From Viridothelium virens (Eukaryota; Ascomycota; Dothideomycetes; Trypetheliales; Trypetheliaceae): DNA of 64,000 nucleotides. Under the pieces are notes generated by a model, which made no database searches, was not told the DNA's origin, and was given only the letters and a program-made list of their open reading frames with translations. Position 1 is the stretch's first letter. Each line of letters begins with the position of its first letter. The translations under genes were made by a program, and so were the position numbers. This document shows, piece by piece, positions 1 to 12,112 of this stretch. Where the stretch lies: NCBI GenBank assembly GCA_010094025.1, contig ML991811.1, positions 124,001-188,000 of the forward strand, written 5' to 3'.

Positions 1-1155
1 TGATGCTGAGGCATCAAAACCGCCTGCGCCTGCATCTGCCCCCGACTAGGACTCTGCCCCGGCAGCACTGTCCACATCGCCCCAACCGACCCCACACTCC
101 CCGCCTTCCCGCGCTGCACCAGCTCCGGGCTCTGGCCCGGCGTCTGAGTCTGCTGCGGCGCCAGCGGCATGCCCCCAACCCCACCTCCACCGCCACCGGG
201 TAGAGTCGACGGCGGGTGCATCATGGCGGAGGGTCTGCGGGAGCCCGGGAAGCTGCTGCCGGACGAGGAAGAGGGGATGGAGAGGGTGGCGGAGGAACCC
301 GAGGCGCCGCGGACGGAGCGCGTGGTCCGCGGGGAGAACTCGTCTGAGGTGTCGGGGTCGCAGGCTGAGAGCTCGATGCCGGAGTCGTCGGGGAGGGAGC
401 CGAGCGAGTGGTGGCGGGGGCCGGAGGGTGGGGCTGGGAGGGGCCAGGAGCTGGAGGAGGGGGGGAGGGTGTGGGTGTTGTTGGAGGAGGAGGAGGGGAG
501 AGGGGTGGGCGCGCCGGAGTCGTAGGCGGGGTGCATGTTTGAGGGGAGACCGGTGTCTCTTTGGCGTTTTTCCGCGAGGCGGGCGAGGTGTTGCAGGTTT
601 TTGACGCCTTTTTCCATGCACTGGAGTTGGGTGTTAGTAGATGGAGAGGAAGTGAGGATGATGGGAGGTAGGGATGACGAAATGATCGGCGGGTATTGGG
701 CACGAGCACCTCATGTGTAAAGGGAAACAAGTCCATCCGGAAAGAAACCTAGGAGAGAAGATAGGGAATGGTGATTTGGTGATGAGGCATCTTTGTCTGA
801 CCTTTTGCTCGACAATGGTAAACTTCTCACCAAGTCGATTTGCGAGCATGCCCCACATTTCCCGCCGTACGTCCATATATTGAGTTGCCAGATGCTCCAG
901 CTTCAGCTCGTCCCAGTCCTCATCTCTCCTCCGCTCCATAAGCCTTTCATGGCGTTTGCGGCAGGCGTTGGGAGTCTTGTTTGGAAAATGCTTTGCAGAG
1001 ATTGGTCCCCAATTAGATCCATGAGCTCTCTCTTTCATTAGAATCTCGTCTTCTTCGGCGGTCCATGTCGTAGAAGCAGTCCGAGGTGCGGGACCAATGG
1101 ATGGGGCTCTGCGGGAAGATGGTGTCGCACTCGAAGCCCTGGGCTCCTTCGGCAT
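1..1155 (-). CDS. Myb/SANT-like DNA-binding protein, 3' end outside the window
   Basis: Two exons are visible, complement(<1..620, 802..1155), joined by a 181-nt intron. The joined protein reads VEQK followed by CMEKGVKNLQ, which keeps the frame. Residues about 28-80 form a Myb/SANT repeat (TWTAEEDEILMKER, NWGPISAKHFPNKT, then a CRKRHERLMERRR recognition-helix-like stretch). A second, weaker repeat follows (LATQYMDVRREMWGMLANRLGEKF). Exon 2 is low-complexity: Pro, Ser and Gly rich. Myb/SANT repeats bind DNA, so a nuclear transcription factor is inferred; targets are unknown. I use the ATG at 1155 because the frame upstream of it has only a GTG. The C-terminus is cut by the window edge. The exact Myb subfamily is not recognised. 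Confidence 0.8.
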
Positions 1156-4100
1156 GTTCCAGGATACCGACAGCGGCTCAGATTGAGGCTCAACGAAACA
1201 GTGCACGCTTAGGTGGATGTTGTGCGTGTAATGCGTCTCGACAGGATGGAGTAGGAAAGTTGCACAATAATGTAGAACAAGAAAAATGCAATTTGGCTTA
1301 AGAGGGAAAAAGACAGCGAATCTCTAGATGATTGATGAAGTAAGCAGGCCGATAGGGTCGCGGGTGGAAGCTGACGCCTGGGGACACGAGGGCCAAGAGG
1401 GTAAGAATAGGCATACATGCAAATGTGAGAGAAGCAGAAAGGAAGAAATGACAACAGGAAGGATGCCAGCCGACGTAAGAGAGAGTGGAAATGTGTTGCT
1501 TGCTGCGGATTGAGGATTATGAGTTATGACCAACGTCAACATGCCCTACATATTCTTATAACAGGGCCCATGCCCACGCCGCAGTGGGGACAGACACCGG
1601 CTTGCAAGCGCAGACAAGGTAAACAATGATAGCACGGAAGCGCCCTCAAAACCAAATTGCGGTAGACAAGATTGGCGGCAGCTGGGAGGCAGATCCGTCG
1701 TCTGTCGACGGCAGAGCGGCTCTGAATTAGATACATCTCCTGGAGGTCACTGTACCGCCGATGATGGGATGGGATATGGACCGAGCGCAGACGAAATGAA
1801 GCAAAGGCGCGCATTCGGGCGCTTGTAAGAAGGATCAGAGCGACTGGCAACCGACGCCATAGCTTCGTCGGCGACTGGCAGCAGGAGAGACACGAGCCGG
1901 GCAAAATCTGATTCCCCAGACGGATGCAGCCCGTCGACGGGGCCAGCGGCCTGAAACACGGCCTACAGGAGGGTTTGGGTGGTTTACGCTGCAAGAGGCG
2001 CCTGTTTACTGTATTTTTGGGAGCGGCGCCGGCAGAGGAGAGGAGGCTATTCGCTGGCCAGGCCTGTGCGGCGCCTAAGAAGCTAGAGACACCCAGAAAT
2101 GGCTCCCCTACTCCCCTAGTGCTGCTCTCGTTTGGACTCTGTCGCCGTGCCTGCAGCAGGAACACCAAGATTCATGACCTGGTCGGCCTCGCGCGAGATC
2201 CGCGGGGGAGCTCGTCGTCCTGTTGGCCGAATCGACTGCAGAATGTTGGCCAGGAGGATGACGTTTCGTTTCCAAGCCTCCACCAAAAGACACTCTTGCA
2301 CTCTGGGTAACAAGAGCCTCCATGCAAGATCGTGTCCTTGCCGAATGCGGAGACCCGAGTCCCCAGCAGTCCAGCAATCCAGCAATTGCGCGAGAGCATG
2401 TCGTCTGTCTATCGTCATCAACGACTGTGCGACTGTGCCACTGTGCCTTTTGCAATTTATCTCTTGATGACATGGGCCAAGGCGGAGATTTGTATGTGCC
2501 TCAGTGGCGATCATTCTTGCTCAGCGGTGGGAATCACTTAGTGATCCAGACTGGCATAAGGTACGATACCAGCCACAGTGTCCGGGAAAAGAAGACAGAA
2601 TAGAGGTAATTAGCCGTCTTCCCTCCGCCCATCTGCTTTTGGCGCGCCTACTCGGAAATCTGAGGTTGGCTATTGGTTATAAAAATAACTTGAAACCCCG
2701 ATCCCAAGCGCGCACTGCAAGGAAACCCTTGGAGAAGATCAGGGTCTACGGGGTGACGGAGTGTGTGGTGATGTTGTCATCAGCCTCAGAACCTTTAACC
2801 GCTTCTCCCTAGGTACCTAAGCATCCTCCCCACGCTAGCCATATTTCTAGCCATCTTGTCATTGACGTACTGCTGTACTGCTAATTTCCGATATAGATTC
2901 CGTGGGACACGGTGCCGTGGCCTCACTGCTGTCAGAGCTCACCGATCATCGCCTCCGCATCTCTTCTATCGTGAATTGTTGGAGCGTCTGCGGTTTGGCA
3001 AGAAAAATCAAGTAACATTGCCGAACTCTATGCATAAACGGAGTCGCTACCGAAATTCGAAATCGATCCCTCTTAGTCTCAGACCCGGGTTGATTAGGAC
3101 TTCATGCCTCTCATTGCGGCTCGCTGCGCGGTAACGGGCATGATCCACCCATACCCAGAGCAGTAAAATCTCGAGGACTGTATTGAGTACCTTCTTTAGT
3201 TTACTATACAGCAAAATGCGATATACTCCGCGTTCCTTGGTGTCACTCTCTTCAGCTGTCGGGTCTGTAGAACACGGCGCCCAGAATTTCACACCCTTGA
3301 ATGATATCCATCAAGCCTCAGCCGAGGCCCAGCGCTCTGACGGTTGTACACGACCTAGACCTTCTATGATGTCCCCCAGGATGAGCGGAAATACCACCAT
3401 ACATTGACTCTGAGACTCTATAATTTTCTAAGCGGCTTACGACGATGCAGACCTGAGACGGAGATACCTACTTCTGACATCGCTCACTCTGGTCTATCTA
3501 CTGAACCGAAGTTGCGAGCGTTTCTTGCCTTTGAAGGGCTACTGCAGATAACTTCGCCACCAAATTGAGAAGATACATGCGTTATATTAAGTAGCGCTCG
3601 GACTTACCCTGCTGTTTGTGCTTTCTTCTAACGCCTGATCTTTGCCTCTTTTTGACCCCCCTCTATTCTATGCGATCCTACATGCTACTTGCAGATTTGT
3701 CTCGATACTCGTGAAAAACAATCCTCCAGCTGAAGACTCTACCGCTGGTGGCTTTGCATACCCTATAGAGTGCAAGTAGAATGCGAGATGTCTTAGCAAC
3801 GCATCAGACTGAGCACTGCTTACGTTCACCTCCTTTTCAAAACCTTGCAATTCTGCACCTTGGTTTGTTTTTCTGATGCCGAGCGTACGTGCACGACGCC
3901 CTGGCTACGGTGTCCTGCAAGCGAACATTCCACGATCGACAGCAAGGTAGATCGGGCGTGGAAGAACCCCCATACTCGCAACAGGTGCCGGGATTCACTA
4001 ACTGCTTGCACATCTAACCCTATCATGGGAGCAGAGTTTCCGGGTCGCTTGCTCTTTGCCATGTCGGGCGTAAATGCAGCTTGTTAGATGACGTAGGCGC

Positions 4101-5679
4101 AGCATCTTACATTGCTCCCACTGGTCGCTCTTTACCCGCATGGAAAAGCAAATTCTTACACGGTATACAGAAGTACCTAAGAAGGGCTAGAGAAGTAAAA
4201 ATAAAATAAGGTCTCCACCTTGGTCTCCACCTCGGTCTTGCCGAGTGCAAACGCCTGACGGCTAAGACATCCGGGCGCCTGCGTATAACCTATCAACGGT
4301 TTCCCCAACTGCTAGCCGCATTTCCAAGTTCGCGCATCTATCTCATTGATTTCTCGAAAGTCGTACCAAAGCCCCTATAGCCCGTGCCTAATCGTGGCCC
4401 GAGGACAAGCTATTCAATCAAACAGTCTCCAAAGCTGGGAAACCGTCAAGGCCATTGCAATTACCGAGCTACTCCGGACACGCCGCATAGCTCGAGCTTC
4501 CAAGCTTGGCAAAACCGTGAGCGGTATGGTGGTTAGACGAGTGCTTTCAAGAGCCTATGGCGCGAAGAAGACTGCCGCACGGGCTGTGCTTCGTCCGCAA
4601 TGGCGTGAAGGGGAAGCCAACTCCTTTCGCAGCCGAGATATAGAAAAGGCATTGAAAGGGTGCTTGACGTTTTCCTCTCACTTTTACGTAAGCATTTGTT
4701 TGTCCCACAAAATAGCTATAGTGAAGATGTGCGGCCCGGACGATGGAATCCTGCACCTGCTAGTTTACTTACCGCACATCTGTTCATGCATCTATCCTGA
4801 CATAAAGTCGGCTTTTCACTTTTTTTGCTTCAAAAAGAAGAAGTCATCAGTTCGTAATGCAAAGAGAAATAATCCTTCAAGTGAGAAAAGCAGCATAAGT
4901 ACAGTGTGCCGCCCGGCCCATGGACGCTTTTGCAAGAGGCGTTCGAACCTTGGGTAGTCTACCATGTGATTGCATGAATGCAGAACAAACAAACAAAAAC
5001 AAAAGTGCGAGCTCCCCCCCAATCACCCCAAGTCAATAAAGAAACGCAGGGCGCCGACCTGTCAGGACTGTAATCACAAGAAACGAGAAGAGTGCTGGGC
5101 ATAGACTTTGCAGCCAAGAGGGGTAGTGACGGTGTACGTAGAGCAGTGTCCAAGCGTGGCGCGCAATCTAGAAACCACGACTCCGTTTTGCGGAACTCCA
5201 GCTCTCGTCAACGAAAGCATAGGACCAAAGAAGTACTAAAATGATAACATTTGAAAAGAGTAAATGAAAAATATAAAAAAAAGAAAATGGACAAGGGTAT
5301 ACTAAGAGCGAGTGAGGGATACGTGGAGCAAACGGCCGTGATACCCAATCTCCCCGTGTACCCAAGCAGAATTATAGAAAAGAAGAAAAAGGTTAAAAAG
5401 CCCCTTGGTATCTCCAAACTCCATTTTTTTCCACTTCCCCCAACCCCCCCCAACTAGTCCGAAGCCAGAACGACCCAGATCTCTCCCAACCCGCAACCCA
5501 CAACCCGCAGATGCCAGAAAACCCCCCACACTCGCGCTCCGCAGATCCGCGTCGCGAGAAGAAAGGCCTACCAACTACTGGGGAAAATTGTTGTAAATCC
5601 AAGTTGCTATCCAAGTGCTCGGACCATGACCGCAACGGTTAGGCTCGCCACGCCAGGAAGCCGGTAGAGCAGGGGTATC
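1156..5679. other. 4.5 kb gene-poor interval
   Basis: This lies between the 5' end of the Myb-like gene and the 3' end of the Som1-like gene. Several open frames of 60-210 codons occur on both strands (the longest are 1536-2168 minus and 4346-4957 plus), but none has a recognisable domain, a convincing splice-linked partner or coding-like composition. I see no terminal repeats, transposase, tRNA boxes or clear tandem repeat. The part next to the Myb gene is presumably its promoter and leader. An A-rich patch near 5260-5290 probably lies in the downstream region of the Som1-like gene. Unannotated long non-coding RNA is possible but cannot be shown here. Confidence 0.5.
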
Positions 5680-8373
5680 TTACTCGACCGACCCCGCCTC
5701 CAAGGTATCCGGACCCGGGAAGGTGAAGGACGACGGGTCGAGGTTGAACATGGGCCCATCGGCGCTCTCGGGTTGTTGGAGGAAAGAGTCGAAGTCGAAA
5801 CTGTCCAGGACGTCCGATTCGCCCAGTGGCGCGAAATCGAGATTGAGGTTAGTGAGCTGTGGTAATGATATCGCGTGTCAGTACTTCTGCCTTCACTCGG
5901 TCCTGCGTACTGGCTTTCGGAATGATAGGGAAGGGGAAGGAAAGGGAAGGATGGGAGAAAGAAAGAAAGAGAGGACGTACGTCTGGATTGCCCATATCGC
6001 CGAATGGCGCGCCAGCATTGGCGTCTATTGGTGGAGGCTGAGGAGCTGGAGCACTAGCCGGGGGTTGGCTGGCGTTCGCATTCGGTGGGGGTTGCGGACC
6101 CGCCCCGTTTTTCTGCTGCTGTGGGTTGAAGCTATTCCCGTGCATGGGTGTAATAGGTGTCGGCGGCGTAGGTGTGGGCGGCTCCTGGGACTCGGTTGCT
6201 GGCGTTGTGCCTGCAGCTGCACTGCCCTTCTTGCTCGCGGCCTTCTAAGCGGGTCAGTGATCAGAAAATCGAAACTTCTCTTCCATGATGGGCAAGATGA
6301 CGAACCTTGTTTTCTTTAGCCGCGTTCTTTTTCTTGGGGTTGGCCTTATTGGTCTGAGACGGTGTTGGAGGTGCATTTGTTGACTGTGCAGGAGACGAGG
6401 GTTGCGAGGGTTGGGCGCGATTGGCTTCACCTCCAGCGGGAGGGGCTGGGGGTGGTCCCATGCTACGCTGCTGCGGCGTGCCTATGTTCGGACCTTGCTG
6501 TCCTGGCTGTCCTGGTTGAGGCTGTGGTATCATGTTTGGCGGGCCGCCTCCAGGAAAGCCAATACCGTTCTGCATGTTTGCCTGTCGCTGTCGGGCCTGT
6601 AATTGCATTTGCTGCAGCTGCTCAGGACTCGCCTGTGCTGCAGCGAAATTTGGATTGGAGCTGGGAGGTCGCAACATTTGTCCATTAGGAGCCATTTGCA
6701 TGCTTTCTTGTTGTGCTTTCAGGTGATTGAAGTAGTGTTGAGGCATGCCTTGTGGCATCTGGCTAGGGTCAAAGTTTGCTGCAGGCGAGCCTTGCTGCGG
6801 CATGCTGCCATCAGGTAAAGGCGATTGACCCATCTTTTCTGTGCCACGCTTCACTTGGTCATTTGGATTTGGTGAAGGGCCTGGCCTAGCCTGAGGAGAA
6901 ACTCCTTGTGGGAAGCTTTGCTGCATGCCTTGCCCTGGTCCCCCGGGCCCTGGACCATGAGCGATTGATTGACTGTTGTCCTGTTCCTGACGCGCCATCA
7001 ACAATCGTTTCTTGTTCTGCTGTTCAAGAAGCATTAGCTGCATCTGATAGTCTTGTAAAGCATGGTTGCCTGAGCTGTGGCCTGGTGGACCGCCCATGGT
7101 CTGAGGCATCTGATTGCGTCCGTAGAATTCTGTCAAGTCGGGATTCTGTTGACCGTTCATCGATGCGCCAGGTGCCAAGCCGGCTACGTTTGGCATTGCC
7201 TTTACCATGTTAGATTCTCATAGCCACAACCTCTTGACATTAATTCGCTAGGACTTGGAAAGGCAGCTCTACGCTGCTCAGGATCTTTTTATTTTTGGCG
7301 CCGTTTGTGACAGAAAGACACACTGCATGACAGAGTTGAAGGGATTTGCCAAACTGAAAACGAAAGACCTTTCACGAAGCAAAGATGTGGAAGTAAAAGG
7401 GTGAAGGAAATTGGAAAAATACCTGTCCCTGCATTCCCTGAGGTTGGCCGCGTCCTGCAGGACCCATGGGTCCATTAAAACCGTTGCCCTCCGTTCGTTG
7501 CCGTTTTGGGGAAGGAGCATTATCCAGAGAGCCGCCAGGCGATTGTGGACGATCTTGGCCCATGCCCATTGTAGAGCCTTCCCTTTGCATTTGACCGGAC
7601 TGCTGAAGCATCTGCTGCTGCTTCATATTCTGCATCTGTGACAAATTCTGGCCCCTATATTGCGGTCAAATTAGCTACGGCAGGAACCATGGCGATATTG
7701 ATCGTGCCTCTGCCTCAGAAACAAGGGAGACATACGCGTTACGCTGGTTGGCATTCGCAAAAGCTCTTTGTCGAAGCTCATTCGACATCATATTATTTTG
7801 CATCAGCTTCAACCCCTGCATATTGGGACCCATCATCTGCGGATCCATCTGTCGAAGCATCTGCTGTTGCTGTTGCTGATTGAAACGATGCTTGTTCTGA
7901 GATTTCATCAGCCCTACATCATAGCCCATGTCGGACTTGCTCACATGTGAATGCTGTATGTATGCCTGTGCTGGTCCCTTGATTCTATTGCGCTGGGCAC
8001 TGAAAACGTCCCAAAATTGAGACCACCAGTCAAGGAGAAAAGAGTTATCGTTTCCCGTAGATGGAAGCTTGGGTCGTGGCAAGTCCTCCGGGATTTTGTT
8101 CAAATTGTCTTTTGAATCCTCGTCCATGTTGTCATTCACTCCATTTATATCGCGACGAGGGCTCCGTTTCGTATCAGAATTAGTGGTTTCTAGAAGATTG
8201 TTTACCGCGCGAGCGAGGTCGTAATGACCGTTTTTGAGAAAATAGTCGTATATGTAGGTGTTCAATTGTCGTGCATGGTACGTTGGATCACTGGAGCTGT
8301 TGTTCATCATATTCGGTCCACCGACAGGGCCTCCAACAGGACCCATGCCAGCCATGTTGATCTGCTGAGCCAT
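5680..8373 (-). CDS. SOM1: Som1/SomA (Flo8-type) LisH transcriptional regulator
   Basis: Five exons, complement(5680..5856, 5981..6244, 6306..7199, 7423..7654, 7736..8373), give 734 aa. A LisH motif lies at about residues 33-60 (TYHARQLNTYIYDYFLKNGHY), followed by a conserved WWSQFWDVFSAQRN block and then long Gln/Met/Pro-rich segments. The C-terminal tail is acidic and aromatic (DFDSFLQQPESADGPMFNLD), like an activation domain. This matches the Som1/SomA/Flo8 family, which acts downstream of cAMP-PKA and controls adhesion, development and conidiation in filamentous fungi. The start is the ATG at 8373, because only a GTG exists further upstream in frame. The intron at 5857-5980 contains a strongly purine-rich run on the plus strand. 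Family assignment is confident; the role in this species is inferred from the family. Confidence 0.88.
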
Positions 8374-9470
8374 GGCTAGACTCTTCTGCCTGGTCACCTT
8401 CGACTCTCAGCGCCAATTGCCCGCCAAGCTTGGAGGTCAGGCAGATATCTGGATATTTTGCTAAGGATCCTCACACACGACGGAGCACTTGCCGGTAGGC
8501 GTACGATGATGGCGGAAGCAGCACTTAGGGTGCGTTGGGGGTGCGAGAGGTGCGGGAGTAGAGTCGTTGATGAGTTGCGGTAGCTGAAGAATACGTGAAG
8601 CGTCGCAGCGGGTTTTTCCCAACCCCGCGCAATCGGCGGTCGGAAAAGTAATCGCAACGATTCAACTGGGAGGTCCAGGGAAGATTCGATCAACGAGAGT
8701 GTCGATAAGGATAGCGTTTGCCACGTGAAGGTGTCCAAAAGTCGTCACTGTCGAGCTGGGGCGTTCTCGCGACAGGCGGACGGTGTCGGGACGCGATATG
8801 AAGCGATCGACACTCGCCAAACGCCGAGTCCGGAGGCGGGTGCGACGCGGTGGCGATGGCAAGCAAATTGACGAGCACCAAAAAGCTGCAGCACAGGATA
8901 GTGAAATGCGCCGGCGGAAGCAAAACGACAAAGTAAGTAGATGGAGGAGAGGGAAGTGTGCTTCGAGGGTGGGAGCCGGCTGGCCGCACGAGTCGCTGAT
9001 TTGTGATGGAAGCGGAATGGCCCAGAAGGCGTCACGTGGAAGCCCCAACCTTAAAAAGCTGCTGCTCCTTTGTATGCAGTCTACCTTAGGACCTAAGAAT
9101 ACGACAAGACGGCTTCCGTCGCCCAACTAGGTACACTCACGCACTCGCGCACTCTACGCAGGGTACCCGCGGTGCAGCAGCACGCAGCAGACGAATGCTT
9201 TCCAGCCTGCACTGCTGCTTTGTGATGCGGGGGCCGGCGGCAACGCCATTTCCAGCTGAAGCAGCCATCGTGGCCGTGCTGAGAGGTACAACGTGTGTGT
9301 ACACGTAAAGAGCAGTGTCCCATCTTGGCACCTTGGGTTTGCCCCGCGGCTGTTCCAACAACCGCCAGCAAGCATCATTGGTGCCACATATCGCCACATC
9401 TGCAACCCCCAGGGATTTAGACTTTGTCTTCTATCTATGGTCCTCGAGTCAAATCTCTCACCAGACCAGT
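8374..9470. promoter_or_regulatory. 1.1 kb leader/promoter of the Som1-like gene
   Basis: No supportable gene. The interval separates the Som1-like start from the 3' end of BET3, both on the minus strand, so it should hold the Som1 promoter and 5' UTR. Two CACGTG E-boxes occur, at 8722-8727 and 9033-9038. Long upstream regions are usual for this class of regulator; bHLH binding to these sites is inference. Confidence 0.4.
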
Positions 9471-10297
9471 CTATTCGTCGTCCGGCGGCATTTCATCCTC
9501 AATGTATCTAGTCAGAGTAATTCTCATCTCTGTAGTATCATTTCCCCGTAGGATATCGCTGATGAAATGCGCTTCAACTTGCATATGCACCTGTAGAGAT
9601 CCATCATCATTCAGCAGCTATCCAGAGGCCATGGAAGAGGCTCTTTGAGGTTCCAGCGGCGACGCAACTCACCATTTCAAGCGCCCCCCTTAAGATGCCG
9701 CATAGGATATTAGAATACCAGAGTTCATCCTGTGCACGTCCATCGTCAGGTAATTCCACAAAGTCCGCAAGTGGGTTCTCTTCGAAGATCAGTGAGAACT
9801 GCTTGTTATCGCTCGTCCAGTTGGTGATGACTGGCGTAATATTTAGGAAGATTTTGAACCCAACCTGCTAGATTGTCAGTTGTTTTATTCGACCAAATGC
9901 TGCCGTCCGGCAGCGCTAGACATACCCTCGAAATCATGTCTGCCGTTTCCCGAAAATTGGCACATGATCCTGTGTTGGATTTCGCCAAATAATCTTCGAT
10001 CAGTCTCAGTCCAATATTATAGCCCATCTTGTCAAGCTGTTTGTTGACCTCCACATAGTCGCTGTCATAGTCTTTGCACAACTGCGCGACAATGGTTCCG
10101 TATGTGAGAGTGACGAGTTCGGCGTTGACTTTATCTACTCGGCTCCTGAAGCATGCAACATCAATTGCTGTCCGGTAATGGCGATACGTGGTACTGGACA
10201 TACTTCCATACTCTTCCTTCATAGTCAGCGTCATCCGGTCTCAGGTCGTCGGAGACACTTACTCTTCTCCAATCCGCGCTGCTCGGTTCGAAGACAT
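9471..10297 (-). CDS. BET3: TRAPP complex core subunit BET3
   Basis: Five exons, complement(9471..9590, 9673..9864, 9926..10145, 10204..10212, 10263..10297), encode 191 aa, close to the about 193 aa of yeast Bet3. Conserved blocks are [16 protein letters not shown] at the N-terminus, [57 protein letters not shown] and [17 protein letters not shown]. Cys76 matches the acylated cysteine of the family. Bet3 is a core subunit of the TRAPP tethering complexes, which activate Rab/Ypt1 at the ER-Golgi step. The second exon is only 9 nt; it is needed to recover the invariant E-[IV]-W-K motif. The gene is divergent from the U5-40K gene, 365 bp away. Confidence 0.93.
10204..10212 (-). other. BET3: 9-nt microexon of BET3
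   Basis: The microexon is flanked by a GAAG acceptor and a GTATGT donor. It lies between a 50-nt intron (10213-10262) with a GTAAGT donor and CTGAC branch site, and a 58-nt intron (10146-10203) ending CTTCAG. It supplies the codons around V-W-K in GEEVWKSRVD; without it the EVWK motif shared with yeast (EEIWKN) is lost. Confidence 0.75.
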
Positions 10298-10662
10298 CTG
10301 CCCACCCTGACGGCGCCGATGCGCCGATGGCAATCGTCACGACCAGTCCGATGTTTCTAGATTTCCCAGTGCCAGCGTTAGGGTAGTGTTGAAAGACGTC
10401 AAAAGGATTGAGGAGGGGCAGCCCGCCTAATGCTTGATTGCTGGCAGCTGTTTCGACCTCCGGGGTTCTAAAGGTCCGTGCGAGGTGACCTTACGTAAGG
10501 GTCCTATAACTTCCAATTTCTAAGGTAGCTAGTGAAAGGTTGGACGTCGGAAAACATTTTCGACCACGCGCGCGATTGGCGATCGCGAACTCACTCATAT
10601 ACACTTACCATCTGCCTTTCCTGCAGACTCGAGAAAAGCCAAGGACATCCATAGAAGGCATC
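10298..10662. promoter_or_regulatory. Bidirectional promoter region of BET3 and the U5-40K gene
   Basis: These 365 bp separate two divergent housekeeping genes. A perfect 12-bp palindrome, CCTTACGTAAGG, lies at 10489-10500. Its TTACGTAA core is the type of ACGT palindrome bound by bZIP factors. No other element is convincing by eye. Confidence 0.45.
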
Positions 10663-12050
10663 ATGTCGGCCGAAAAGCGTCCAGCCTCGAACTCTTTTGG
10701 TTCATCCCAAATGGTTAAGCGACAAAAATCGGACACAAACCTCGGCGGAAAAGATGCCGTTGTGGTGGTTAATGGGAATACTCAGAATGGCGCTCTTATC
10801 CAGGCTGTAAGTTCGCTCATCTCTTCAGGTAGCTGAACGGACTACCGTGCTAAAGCTGGGGAAAAGGAAGTGCCTGGCTGATTCGATTGGAAATGGATAG
10901 GTGCCAAGGACGAGTGGACTGCAAGCCCCAGTCATGGAATTGTCAGGTGAATTTAGATATCGACCTCAAATTCAGGGAAATGTTGACAAGAGGCTCAGGT
11001 CATTCTGGTGAGGTCTTTGCCGCAAGATTTGATCCTACCGGCCAGCATATCGCATCTGGTTCTATGGACAGGAACATACGTAGGTCATAATCCTACTCAC
11101 CCCACTACAAACTCGCTGAAACAACAATACAGAGCTCTGGAAAACATACAGTGACTGTGAGAATTACGGTATGCTGAGTGGACACAAGGGCGCGGTCCTA
11201 GACCTTCAATGGTCACGCGACTCCAGGGTCTTATTCTCTGCGTCGGCGGATATGACTTTGGCTAGCTGGGATCTTGAGACTGGAACAAGAATTAAACGAC
11301 ACGAGGGCCACGAGGAAGTCATAAATTGCATGAGTGTGAGCAAACGTGGTGAAGAACTGCTAATAAGCGGGAGTGATGATGGATGCATTGGAGTAGGTCT
11401 TGTGCTGCATGTGAGCTGGATCGCTGTGCTAACCAGCGATGGAAAGATCTGGGACCCCCGACAGAAGCAAGCGCTCGAGTACATTGAAACCGAATTCCCA
11501 GTTACAGCGGTCGCTATTTCGGAAGCAGGCAATGAGCTTTACTCTGGGAGTATCGACAACGATATCAAAGTTTGGGACATTCGCAAGAAGGCTGTCGCAT
11601 ACTCCATGATTGGTCATACCGACACCGTCACGTCCCTTGAAGTTTCGCCCGATTCACAGTTGCTCCTCTCCAATTCGCACGATTCAACAGTTAGGACTTG
11701 GGACATACGACCATTTGCACCACTTGACAGGCACCTCAAAACTTTCGATGGAGCACCCATAGGGTTAGAGAAGAATCTGATACGTGCCAGCTGGGATTCA
11801 AAAGGGCAACGGATCGCAGCGGGCAGCGGGGACCGGACCGCAGTCGTCTGGGATGTAGGGAACGGGAGGCTGTTGTACAAACTACCAGGTCATAAGGGGA
11901 CCGTCAATGATGTGCGGTTCGCTCCCGGCGACGAGCCAATCCGTAAGTTCCCAGCTGGCCATTCAAAGTTTCACGCGCTCACGAGATTTTCCGCCAGTTG
12001 TCTCAGGGTCTTCCGATCGCACCATCATGCTCGGCGAGCTAGGTAGATGA
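10663..12050 (+). CDS. cwf17: U5 snRNP 40 kDa WD40 protein (Cwf17/SNRNP40-like)
   Basis: Six exons, join(10663..10806, 10901..10946, 10999..11079, 11133..11392, 11447..11942, 11998..12050), encode 359 aa, the usual size for the family. After a short basic N-terminus the protein is a seven-bladed WD40 propeller: LSGHSGEVFAARFDPTG, LSGHKGAVLDLQWSRDS, HEGHEEVINCMSVS, TAVAISEAGNELYSGSIDND, IGHTDTVTSLEVSPDS, RIAAGSGDRTAVVWDV and LPGHKGTVNDVRFAPGDEP, ending VSGSSDRTIMLGELGR. The order and spacing match the U5 40K/Prp8-binding protein of the spliceosome. The final blade is completed by a 53-nt last exon. Confidence 0.9.
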
Positions 12051-12112
12051 TTCTCTGGAAATTGTATTACTCTACAAATTCTCATTCTTCCCCCAACAAT
12101 GGAGACCGCAAA

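Noticed and set aside
46-736. Long minus-strand frames and the plus ORF 169-525
   Set aside because: Shadows of the Myb-like gene's second exon, which uses the third minus-strand frame.
4346-4957. 203-codon plus-strand ORF
   Set aside because: No domain, odd composition with Lys runs near the end, no splice-linked partner.
4920-4960. tRNA B-box-like GTTCGAACC
   Set aside because: No A box at the right distance and no cloverleaf on either strand.
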